Positions 1 through 11,300 of a stretch of DNA of 64,000 bases are shown piece after piece. The position numbers and the translations under genes are program-made. Position 1 is the first letter of the stretch. Each line of letters begins with the position of its first letter. Origin of the DNA: Mesostigma viride (Eukaryota > Streptophyta > Mesostigmatophyceae > Mesostigmatales > Mesostigmataceae). Under the pieces are notes generated by a model. That model was not told where the DNA came from. It ran no database searches and was given only the letters and a program-made list of their open reading frames with translations. The stretch lies in contig RPFO01000774.1 of the NCBI GenBank assembly GCA_009746045.1, positions 753,657 to 817,656 on the forward strand, in the 5' to 3' direction.

Positions 1-170
1 TTTACTGTCAATGGCCTGCATGTAAAGAACTGTAATAACAGCATGGCGGCCACATGCAGCGAGACTGCCTGTGGCCTCAACGACCTTGTCTTTGCCCTTC
101 TGTGGTGTCGTGCATTCATTCGGCATGATGGTGGTAATTTCCGGCAAGATGTCTCAATTACAGACCCTGC

Positions 171-298
171 ATGGTCGTGGAGACTAGGACCTAGATAGCT
201 TATACCATCCATTCCATCCCATGTTCCCCTCCCACTGAGGACTTATGCTCACGTGACGCAGTCACGTGTCTATTAATTAATTAATTAATGGTCGTGGA
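171..298 (+). mobile_element. 106-bp (TTAA)n-tailed short retroelement with 11-bp target duplication
   Basis: An 11-bp direct repeat, ATGGTCGTGGA, sits at 171-181 and 288-298. Between them (182-287) is a unit that starts ACTAGGACCTAGATAGCT, contains a perfect stem CACGTGAC/GTCACGTG near its 3' end and finishes in TTAATTAATTAATTAA. A second copy at 49443-49550 begins at the same base, so this looks like a full-length very short element (SINE-like) rather than a random 5' truncation. The tail and duplication fit target-primed reverse transcription. No pol III boxes were recognised. Confidence 0.7.
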
Positions 299-501
299 TT
301 CTTATAGCGGTGTACCGCAGCCCGCAGGCTGCAAAACTCATAAGTTTGTAAGGTTGCATTCGCGCTTTTCACCTAAGCCAGCGCCCAGCAGGCGGGGAAA
401 TTTGCGCGCCAGTGGGGCTTGCGTATTTTGCCGCCTAAAACCCGTAGCGGGTCCGGACTTGGCAAAAAATGGCCTCCTGTGCGGCCAAAAATGGCCTGAC
501 A

Positions 502-646
502 CCTACAGATCGAGTCATTACCGCGTTAAGTTGCGATGGCCTCCATGCTTAAGTTGCGGTCGCCCCCCAAACTTCGGCGCCGCAACTTAACGCGGGAACG
601 CAACCTTAAGAAACGCAACTTAACGCGGGAATGACTGTATTGTAGG
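502..646. mobile_element. 145-bp foldback/MITE
   Basis: The two ends are inverted repeats: CCTACA then a short mismatch, then AGTCATT(A/C)CCGCGTTAAG and TTGCG, at 502-535 and 614-646. The inner 23 bp match with one mismatch. The core also holds internal copies of the GCAACTTAACGCGG motif. No clear target duplication is visible. Non-coding; the family is unknown. Confidence 0.6.
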
Positions 647-1189
647 TTGGGTTGTGATTGCGGGGGTGGCAGCAGAACAAAACCCCAGTGCAGTTGTCGA
701 AGGCTGGCACACTTGCCTCGGGCGTCCCCACGTGTTTGCCAGCAGCCCCGGCCGGGCACGGGACCGGGCTCCGCCTGTCCGCCTTGCACCTTGTTGCGGC
801 AGCTTCGCGTTAACGGGTGAATAATCCGGCGGAGCCCATTTTCGGAAGAACCAAAGGTTCGAAGAAAGGGCGAAGCCAATTTAGTTGGAGAGGTGCGTGA
901 GAAGGGGGATGCACGATTAGCGTTACCATTGGACGAAACTTAGCCGACGGTGGATCTTTGTTTAAAGTTTTTGCATCTGCGGCTGTAGTGGTACGGTCAG
1001 TTGAGAAGGGTCCAGTTTTTTGGGAAACCTCAACCTGCGAGTAGACCATCAACCGAATTTCGGCCAAACGGCTAGTTGTATTTTCTGCAAACGGCTAGTT
1101 GTATTTTCTGCAAACGGCTAGTTGTATTTGTTTGGCGTGGCGCGGCGCGGCGGGGTGGGTGGGGTGGTCATTTGCCGAATACTAGTAGA

Positions 1190-1614
1190 CTAGTAGACCC
1201 CTTCTGAGAACACCGACTCCGACTTAACCAACTCCGACTAATTTAGTCGGACCAATAGTCGGACTTGAGCCGAAAAACGGGCACGGATTCCCCCTTCTGA
1301 GAACACCGACTCGGGACGGACAGCAGCAGCGCCGCGCCGCACGCTCAGGCCGCGTGAAGTGGCCTCTAACGCCGGTGGCCACTGCCCCACTTCCAAGCCG
1401 GTACGGATGCCAGCATGGCCAGGGCACACCCCGACTAAGCTAGTCGGACACCGACTAACCTACCCCGACTATTTTCCGCTTTTCGCGAAAATAGCGGGGT
1501 AGATTACTAGATAGAGATTAGTCGGAGTCCGACTAATTTCCCCAAAACGCGCCGCGCCAGCAATTTAGTCGGTGTTTGTAGTCGGAGTCGGTGTTCTCGG
1601 AAGGGGTCTAGTAG
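1190..1614. mobile_element. 425-bp foldback element
   Basis: CTAGTAGACCCCTTCTGAGA plus CACCGACTCCGAC (1190-1223) is mirrored, with one mismatch, at 1581-1614. A further internal copy of the CCCTTCTGAGAACACCGACT motif is at about 1293-1312, and the interior has many GACTAATTTAGTCGG palindromes. There is no ORF of interest. It is most likely a non-autonomous DNA element or a nested foldback. Confidence 0.6.
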
Positions 1615-2340
1615 ATGTCCTCCGAAAATGGGCTCCGCCGACGAAAGTTTTAACGTGAAAGTTTTACAACGCACGTTACTTGATATAATACAGCGTTGCT
1701 GTGTGCAGCTGCATGCTAATTGAACGTAGGGCGAGGCTGGCATTGAAGGCTGGCGAGGCTGGCAGGACGGGCATGATACACGAAATAGGCTTCGGCCAAC
1801 TTTGCCGCTTTTGTTGCGGCGTCATGATGGTTTGAGAGGGAAATGAAGGATATCATTTCCGCAGCAGCAGTGCATGTGTACTCCCCGTCGCTTAAAACTA
1901 GACGGGGTGTATTTGGGACTAGTTTGACGTCTGCTGTTAATAATCCAGGTAAGTTCAAGAATGCAGAATGTGCCGTTGCGGCGACGTACATGCTTTGCTA
2001 ATGCTCCTTCCACAATGGGGAGCCGCTGTTGTCAAGCAATGACTGCAGCTACTACAACAAATGCGTGTGCCAAAAGCAGGAAGCCGACCGTGTATTGGAG
2101 CACATTAAGTTGGAAGCAGATCGTGTAATAGGTTTATTGCAGGGACAATTAATGGGGCAAACTAAACAGCTTAGGTACCTCATCGAGGAGGCACAAGCGC
2201 GAGGAAAGGCGCGGCCAATCAGTCAGAGTAGGGTTTCCGGGTATTGAGCCTCCGCATTTTTGTCGTTTGTGGTATATCTAGTGTTTGATGGTAACGGTTC
2301 CCCCCTCCGCTTGACCCTTCTATCATCGCACCGTGCGCAG

Positions 2341-5300
2341 AATTTTCTATATCTAGCCATGCGTCCGAGCTCGCGTCTCTTGTCTTCCAGACGGTGGATT
2401 TATACGCCGACGTGGACTCCATGTCCACAGTCGAGCGATTCATTGCCCTCGTGGCCGGCAAGGACGAGGCATTTGTCAAGGCATTCGCCTCGCAGTTGAT
2501 CCCATTCACTGAAAAGAACAAGGGCCACGCGCCGCCCCGCACGTGCTTCAAGCTTCTGCGATGGTCCATTCTCCTCCTGCACAAGTCGCCCCAGACGCTG
2601 CTCTCCTCCAAGGCCGGCTTTGGCCGCCTGGCGTCGGCGCAGGCGTCCCTGCTGACCAAGCTACTCTTTGGCAGCAGCGAACGCTCCCCTGCGCCCACCA
2701 TGCGCGCAATGCGAGCACTCCTCGCCAAGGTGGGCAGCAACCGAGTGAATGCATGAATGCATTGTGTTCAGTAACAACGAAGCATGCGCTTCTGGCCAAG
2801 CTGGGCTGCAAGCAAGTAAATAACTACATCGGCAATCTATCTTCACTGAGTATGATGTGGGCACTCCTGACCAAAGTGGGCAGCAAACATCTACACACTC
2901 GCATGGATGGTAATATCAGATGCCCACCGTGCCCACAGCCATCTGGCCAAGGTGCACAGCCAACAGAAAGAGAATATGTAAGGAGCGCATGTAGGGTCCA
3001 TGTAATAATGTCATGCTTGCCCTTGTAATCCAATCACTGCTCCGATCACTGCTGGTGATCGCATGAACGAAGCATGTGCATACCGCGTGCACAGCCCTTT
3101 GGCATACCCCTTGAGTGTGCTCCCCCCCCCCCCCTACCCCCTACCCCGCCGGCCCACCCCCACGACAGAGTAGTAGGGGCCACTCTCCGCTTGCCCTGCG
3201 TGGCCCTAGTCGCACGGTACTAGTGTTAATTGCGGGTTGGTCGAATCAGGGGCGTGCACTCTGCCAGCTCCCTGCACCATGGCCATGTGTGGGATGGAGG
3301 GATGACTGGTAATTGACTAGCGTGGCAAGGCGCTGGTAGGCAGTCAGCCCCGTGGCACGGTGCTGCTAGTAACCGTACAGCCCCGCCCAGGCCATGGTGC
3401 CAGGCACGGGCAGGTAGCCAATGTTGGCTGTGGGTATGCCTCCCGCACGCACATGTATGCCTTCCCACTCATGCCTCCTTACCTCGGCCGCTGTAGGCGA
3501 TGGGTTCTGTAACTCTGGCCGTGTGCGCTCCCTCGCGCTGGCATCCGCTCCCTCAGGCATGTAAGTAATTATCACTTTGTTCGCTCGCGCTGATATCTTG
3601 TTCCCCCACCCTGGCATCTTCCACCTGTCCACAGGACCCGGCGCTGGAGGCCGGCTACTATGAGGTCGTGCAGGCGTGCGCGTCGGGCAGCACACCTTGG
3701 AGCTGGGAGATGAGCGGCCTGATCGCGGTGCTGCTGGAGCACGTCACGTCGCAGCCAGCAGGGGGGGATGCGGACAAGGCGGCCGATGAGAAGAAGGTGA
3801 GGGTTATCTCTATTCGTCAAACTATTATTCTTTATGGAGGAGAGGAAGGCGGGGGCCATTTCAGTCTGATGGAGAAGGTGGGGCTGGTGGGTGCTGTAGG
3901 AAGGAGTTCCCTGGTTGTGTGCATGCTAGTAGGAGACGAAGGTGGACACTTGAACAATGTTGTGTGCATGCTAGTAGGAGAAGAAGGTGGACACTTGAAC
4001 AATGTTGTGTGCATGCTAGTAGGAGAAGAAGGTGGACACTTTAACAAGTCACTTTTGTGGTTATGTGGAGGAAAAGAAGGTGGACATTTATTTCAGTTGT
4101 CTCGATGGTTATATGGAGGAGAGCACGGGTCCCATGCCCTCTTCCAAAAGGTGGGCATGCGACCCGTGTGTCCCTTCTGGGCATGTAGGGGAGACAAAGG
4201 CGGCCACTTTACAGGTGGCTTCTCGTTCTGCACTCATGATTGAAGGTGAAGAAGGTGGGCATTGCATATTTTTTCTTTATGGCTGCAGTGAGGAGTAGTA
4301 CTTTTTTTTTCGACTAGTATTGCTGATGGTTGGTATCCCTTCCTGCAGCCCCCTAGGATGGCGCATGGTACGAGCCCACCTGTGTAATTTTGCTTCCAAG
4401 AGAGTAAGCGCTCGGGAAACCTGTGCTATTGTTACTCATGCTCTTGATTGTGCACGCTTCTTGCGATGCGCGACGTGGCCCAATCCACGCCCACCAGTGT
4501 CACTGCTTTTCAGGGCATGGCATGTCCTTTCACCAGGCGGTGCGGATCTGTGCCTCCCCTCATCCTGTGGCAATGCCTCCTTCCCCCCCTTGCCCCCGTC
4601 TTGCCCCCTCCCCCTCCTTACCCTGCCCTCTTGCCCACTCCTGCACCCCCTCCCATCTGGCCCCCTGTCCTGCCCCCCTTTGTCCTCGTGGGTTCGCAGG
4701 CCACCTACCTCAACCTCTACTGCAAGGAGGTGCTGAGCGCCCGCACGCAGCCGCCACCGTATGCAACGCGCGCGTTCCACCCGCTGCTGCGCCGGCTGAG
4801 CCATGCCGAGTTTGCCGACCTGGTGCTTCCCGCCGCCACACGCGCACTCAAGCGGTCGCCCGAGCTGGTCATGCGCGCGGTGTCCTCGCTCCTCTCCGCC
4901 ACGCCCCTGGACATGAGCAAGTACGCCGAGGCGCTCGTCCCAGGGACCGTGCAGCTGTGCCGCCACGCGGACGCGGCGCTCCGTGACGATGCGGCCGGGG
5001 TCGCGGGGCAGCTGGCGGCCCAGTGCAGCGACTACGACGCCGTGGCCACCGCGGTGGAGGCCACACAGGCCGTGCTGAAGGGTTCAGAAGGGCGGCTGCA
5101 GCAGCACTACCAGCGTCTGGGCGTGGTGGCCGTGCTACAGGCGTTCTCGCGTGTGCCCAAGGGCAAGGGATGCATCCCCCTTGCGTGCAAGGCGGCCACG
5201 TTCCTCTGCGGCACGTACAAGGAGGAGCCCAACGAGGAGGTCAAGGTGGCAATGCTGGCGGCGATGTCCGCATGGCTCTCACGGGTGCCTGCGGGGGAGG

Positions 5301-8300
5301 TACCGGAGCCCGTGCTGGAGCTGTTTGTGGCGGCGGCCAAGGCGCCGGATGTGCTGCGGCGTGCCATGCTCAAGTGCATGGTGGACACATTGGAGGAGCC
5401 GGAGAGCTGCCCGGGGGTGCGTGTCTGCATGCAGCTTGTGCGGTTAGAGGAGAATCGCCTCGGGGGGGGGGGGGGGGGCAAGATGTGCCCAAGTGATTGG
5501 GCTTGGGGGGAATTTGTCCGGGGAAGATGGGGTACAGGGACAGCTTGCGAGGCTGGGCATTGATTCGGGACTGAGAAATGGTTGTGGGTGGTGGCTGTAG
5601 GAGAACATGTTGACCTGCTGTTGGCACGCGAGGTGGGGTGTAGGAGTCAGGGGGCTTGCTGGGTTGGGATAGGCAAGGTGTCCATGTGTGTGGCAGCCAG
5701 TACGTTGCCACTCGGAACAAGATGGACTTACACATGTTAGCACCACCTGCATGAGGTACCCTCCTGCGCTCCTGCCCTCCTGCCCTGTGGCAACATGGCC
5801 TCATGCCAGCTTCTCCCGATGTCCTTGAGCAGGCTTCGATGGCTTTGCCCACTGGGTTGGTGATGCAGTGCGCGCTTTGTACCTGCAGGGTTCTGCCCTG
5901 CCAAGCAACCTGTTGTGACTTCAACACGTGCATACATGCCTGCCTGTTATCGTGGGCGGTAGGCTATGGTACGTACATGACAAAGACGGAGAAACAATTG
6001 CGTTCTCTCATTGATATAGATGCCCTATCAGGCATGAACATGCGTCGATGTATGGCCATACCCTGGAACCACCGCACAGCCTGGCATAGCCAACTGCTCC
6101 TTACGAACCCCCCATCATCATGATCGGGCATTGCCCCCCAACATCGCACCACACGTTGCCAGGTGTCCAAGCTGACGGACGCGCTCCTGTCCATGCTGCG
6201 CAACGGGGTGGAGCGCGCGCCCTCTCGCGGCGACGCCGTCTACGCGCTGATGCTGCTCGCCCGCACCGCCGCAGTGGCACCGGACGCCCAGGACCGTCTG
6301 GCCAAGGAGAAGGTGTGGCCGCTTGTGCTGCAGAAGGAGTCGGCCGTCTTCAACAGCTCCGTGGTGCGTGGCGAGGCACCGCCATGGCAACATGCCTCAT
6401 GCGTTGCGGTGAATCTTGTGGCAATTTGCGTGGCGAGGCATGTGTCATGGGACCGTGTGTGGGGAGTTGTCGATATGTGTATAGATGCATATTGCCATGG
6501 CAACGTGGTAGGTGTGTTGCCAATGCATGGGCCAAACAGTAGGCTAATTGTCATGATGGCCCCACCTGCCTGTGCTGCAATGTGCAACGACGTTGGGAAA
6601 AATACATGTTCGCTGGGTGGCTTGGGAGCTTCCTTGCCTGGAAAGGAGGTTACAATAGGGTATGCAACGTATGGTATCTCGCACAGTCTGGGCCATCATG
6701 CGGAAGGTTTGCGTCTCTTTTGGGTAGGTCAGCTGCACAACAGTGTCCCTGCATGCTTGGGTTATCTTTCTCATTTTTGACATGGTGGCTACGGGGGTAT
6801 ATACTGTTTGCATCTGCGCTGCTAGCGCCTTGGTTATCATTTTTGTGAGATCAAATTCGACCATGGCGGCTCTGCACGTGCTCACACCCGGCTGGGTACC
6901 CTCACACGCATCCAGAGGCACCGCTCCGGGGATGATTGTCACCTCTGCACCCATGTCGTGGCTGCAGCTGCTGGCCTGTGTGGCTGAGAGGTCTTGGGAT
7001 CCCTGCGTGGGCATTGCGGGTCCCGCCATGCCCTCCTGGTCATCCAATAGCATGCTTTTCCCCACGGAGCTGTCTCACCACCCACAAGTCTTCTCGCCAC
7101 CCACACAATGGTCCTCGCACTTTCATGCCCGTGTGGGGTGCCACCCCTGCATGTCTCCATTCCTCCCCCCCCCATCGTCCATCGCCCACGCGTTGGCCCA
7201 TGCCTTTGTCCATTACCCACAGCCCTTGCCCATCACTCATCGCCCATGCCATCACCCACCGCCCACCAACCATTCCCCGTGCCCATCGGCCCCCCAACCC
7301 CACCCCCGCGGCAGATCTCTCGCCTCTCGCCCACGGAGTGCGTGTCGCTGGCCCAGCTGGTGGAGCTGCTCTTGCACCGTCACCCGTCCCGTGTGGCCGA
7401 ACACCAGGATGCCATCGTGCCGCAGATCGCGGGGTTGTTGGCCCAGTTGCTGCTGCATGCCGCAAAGGACGTGCGCACGGCTGCCGTATCCGTCACGGCC
7501 AAGTGCAACTACCTCTACCCGGCGCTCTCGGATGGGCTGATGTCGTCTCTGGCGGCGCTGATGACGGCCACCGAGCAGAGCGCGGGCAAGAAGGGTGTCA
7601 AGTGCGTGTGAGCGAACGTAGGAGGCTTCCTGGCTGAGTGGGTGGATGCGCGGGTGGGTGGGAAGCAGAGTAAAATATTAGGGAACAGCGGGCGGATGTA
7701 TAAGCAGATATGTGAAACGTGGGGGGCGGCATTGCGCTATGGGGAGGGATGAGGAGAACATAGTTCGGAGCATCCAGATGCCATATTGTTAGCCGTGGAA
7801 ATGGGTGACAGCATTCCTTGGGAAGGGGACCCAGGACACGGAAGGGACCAGGCTGCTCTCAGAGGGGTTTGGTGCCGTCTGCGCGTTTCCCAACATTTCC
7901 ATGATTGACCGGGCGCTACGTTGACTGGGGTCCTCGCGTGTGCGCGTGCCCTGTGCTATATTTAACTACCTCACATTCCGCTTCTGTAGCACACACTCAC
8001 TCGTGTTTGGTTGAGTGGCACCGCTGGCAAGTATGCGCCATGCTTTTCCTGCGGCATGTCACGGACATGTCGTACGGATGACGCCCATGCCTCGGCCGGT
8101 TTGCTTATCTCGCGCTCTTTCTCGGACGTTGATGCCATTCTCCTGGACTCCTATGTTGACGCGTCGGCTTCCTCCAGATCGATGGATGAGAGCGCACAAG
8201 CCGGGCCCTCTTCCGCGGTCCTCTCCCGCGCTTTCCTGGCCTGTGCGCCCCCCGAGCCGTCCCTCGTGTCCGAGGCATGGCCACTTGGCCAGCTGCTGCT

Positions 8301-11300
8301 GCTGGCTCACCGCCGGTGCCTGCGCGGCATGCACTCAGCATCCACCACATGGGTTGCCTTCAGCAACAAGATGGTGGCCAAGGATGCCAACTTTGTGGCC
8401 AGCGTCAAGGCCAGCATGAGCGACATCTGGAAGGTATGCCGGCATCCGGTTGCTGATGCTTGTTCTGCTATGCAAGGAGGTACGCTGGCATCTCATTCCT
8501 GATGCTTCCCTTGAACAGCATTTTGGAGGAGGAGACTTTGCGTTGAATTCCTTCATGGAGCTTCTGTTCTTTGTCTGGAAACAGCCACCTACGGATAGGC
8601 AACGGCTGTGAGGGACCTGGGCCATCCTGTTCCCATTTCCAACGCACTATATTTTGTTTTTTCTGCCATCTGTTTGGGTGGCCAGCGGGGCAGCGCCTCA
8701 TGCTTAGCTTGTAGCACACCCGCGTTAGTGTGGTTTCAGCTGGTGGTAATTGGATCGATTCCGGGGGGGGTTCTGTTTCCAGAATGAGTCCACGCCGATA
8801 CCAGTCGGCAAGGAGCCGTCGGTGTCCTGATACGGGGCACGCTGCTCCAGTATACCCATCCATTAGTACGTTACACACCCGTTCGCCCTTCTGTCACCCA
8901 TTTGTACTCCCTTTCTCTCTCCCTCTCTCCCACTCTCTCTCTCTCTCTCTGCCCGTGACTCCGTCTGGCCACCGCTCCCGCTTCCCCCCTGCCAGGTGGT
9001 GCTGAGTGAGGAGCATGGCCTGCTGAGTCCCAGCGACACGTCCAGGGAGGCGGCACTGGCGTCTGCACGGAGCCTGGCGCGGCTGTACGGCGCCGACGCA
9101 GTCCCTCCGCTGCTGGAGCAGATGGGCCGCCTTCTGGACCCCGCCATGCACCACGCGCTCAGTGACCAAGACATTGAGGTGAGTGGGCCAAGCGTGACGG
9201 TTTTCCGAGGGGTCGGTGTCTGGTCCTGCCGCTTGCGAGATGCATGGCTCAGGTCAACACTTTTCTTTTCGTACAAACAGTGCACCGCCTTAGATTGGGT
9301 AGCCCAGATGGGGGCGGGGGATGCACACAGCGTGGATGCGAGCGCATGACGGGCACCGCACAGATGCAAGCACACGCACGTGCTGGGGGCACAGACTTGG
9401 ATCTGGGGTGCTACCATGCCAGTGATCTGTTTGGAAGGGCTTTCAAAGCCTGGCTGTTGGCGCAACTGGTGCTGGTTCTCCCATGTCAGTCGTTAAGGTC
9501 ATAGTTGCTGGCATGGAATTTCTAATGGGCAGTGCGGCATTGCCTCCAGCGCTGGGCATGTTGAGAATTTCTCGGCGTGTATGACAATCATATTCTTGAC
9601 GCTGTTCCATCAGCTGGTACACCGCCCAGCGTATGAGGACGGTGGGCAGTGTACATGCATCGCATTGGTATGACACATAATACTTACACTTGTCAGGCGT
9701 GTGAGTACGTGGACGGTGGGACGAGAGGGGGGGTCCGAGGGGTGGGACCGGAAGGAAAAGTTGAGGCTCGTTTTCCGCTCTGCAACTGCTCTGCTGCTTG
9801 CTGGTAGTCTCGGCATTGTTAGATGTGGCGCTAGCATACATCTGTGGATGTCTACTGCTAGAATGGACCTGCACGTCCTAATATGTCAGTATGCACGCTG
9901 CCCCCACACCCCATCTTTCACGTGTTGACAAAGGACAGGTCTTCAACACGCCGCCGGGCGTCCTCAGCTCCGAGGTGGGCGTCTATAAGGGCGAGGTGGT
10001 GGCCAACAAGAACCAGCGGCGCGCGCGTGGCCGTGTGCGCATGGACTACTACGACGCCGACGATGAGCCAGTGACCAAGGGGGGGGCGGCCGCTGCGCCA
10101 GCCAAGGCCGGGGCAGCAGCCCCCGCGGCGGCGGCAGCGGCAGCAAAGAAACCGGCGACGTCATCGGCGGCATCTGCGGGTGCTGCCGCGGGCAAGAAGG
10201 GTGAGCAGCGGTGGCATGGAAAATGTGCACGAGGCAGGGAGGGGGGGGAAGGATGAGCGAAATGTAGGTGGGGGGGGAGGAAAGGGTACTTGACCAAGCT
10301 GAATGTGGTGGGGGAGGAAAGGGTAATTGAACAGTTGCAGGTGGGGGGGAAGGAAAGGTGGTGGAGCAAGCAGTAGGTGAGGGGGGAGGAAAGGGTGGTG
10401 GGGCAAGTTGTGGGTATTGGGGGAGGAAAGGGTACTTGACCCAAGTTGCAGGTGGGGGGGGGGAGAAAGGTGGTGGAGCAAGTTGTGGGTATTGGGGGAG
10501 GAAAGTGTACTTGACCCAGTTGTAGGGGTTGGGGGAGGAAAGTGTACTTGACCAAGTTGTAGGGGTTGGGGGAGGAAAGTGCACTTGACCAAGTTGTAGG
10601 GGTTGGGGGAGGAAAGTGCACTTGACCAAGTTGTAGGGGTTGGGGGAGGAAAGTGCACTTGACCAAGTTGTAGGGGTTGGGGGAGGAAAGTGCACTTGAC
10701 CAAGTTGTGGTGGTTGGGGGAGGAAAGTGTACTTGACCCAAGTTGTAGGGGTTGGGGGAGGAAAGTGCACTTGACCAAGTTGTAGGGGTTGGGGGAGGAA
10801 AGTGCACTTGACCAAGTTGTAGGGGTTGGGGGAGGAAAGTGCACTTGACCAAGTTGTAGGGGTTGGGGGAGGAAAGTGCACTTGACCAAGTTGTAGGGGT
10901 TGGGGGAGGAAAGTGCACTTGACCAAGTTGTAGGGGTTGGGGGAGGAAAGTGCACTTGACCAAGTTGTAGGGGTTGGGGGAGGAAAGTGCACTTGACCAA
11001 GTTGTAGGGGTTGGGGGAGGAAAGTGCACTTGACCAAGTTGTAGGGGTTGGGGGAGGAAAGTGCACTTGACCAAGTTGTAGGGGTTGGGGGAGGAAAGTG
11101 CACTTGACCAAGTTGTAGGGGTTGGGGGAGGAAAGTGCACTTGACCAAGTTGTAGGGGTTGGGGGAGGAAAGTGCACTTGACCAAGTTGTAGTGGTTGGG
11201 GGAGGAAAGTGTACTTGACCCAAGTTGTAGGGGTTGGGGGAGGAAAGTGCACTTGACCAAGTTGTAGGGGTTGGGGGAGGAAAGTGCACTTGACCAAGTT

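Larger units (their letters stand above)
1..2340. other. upstream region with mobile-element debris, no convincing gene
   Basis: Short open frames here are shadows. One frame at about 2004-2247 (+) reads as a short Glu/Arg/Leu-rich coiled-coil-like stretch but lacks an ATG near its start and matches nothing I know; the GCN1 first exon or promoter may be hidden nearby. A 23-bp unit (AACGGCTAGTTGTATTTTCT core) is repeated three times at about 1065-1131. Three short mobile elements are listed separately. Confidence 0.5.

Noticed and set aside
2004-2247. Glu/Arg/Leu-rich frame as the GCN1 first exon or a separate gene
   Set aside because: No ATG near its start, no similarity to the GCN1 N-terminus, and it ends in a stop 90 bp before the exon 1 acceptor.
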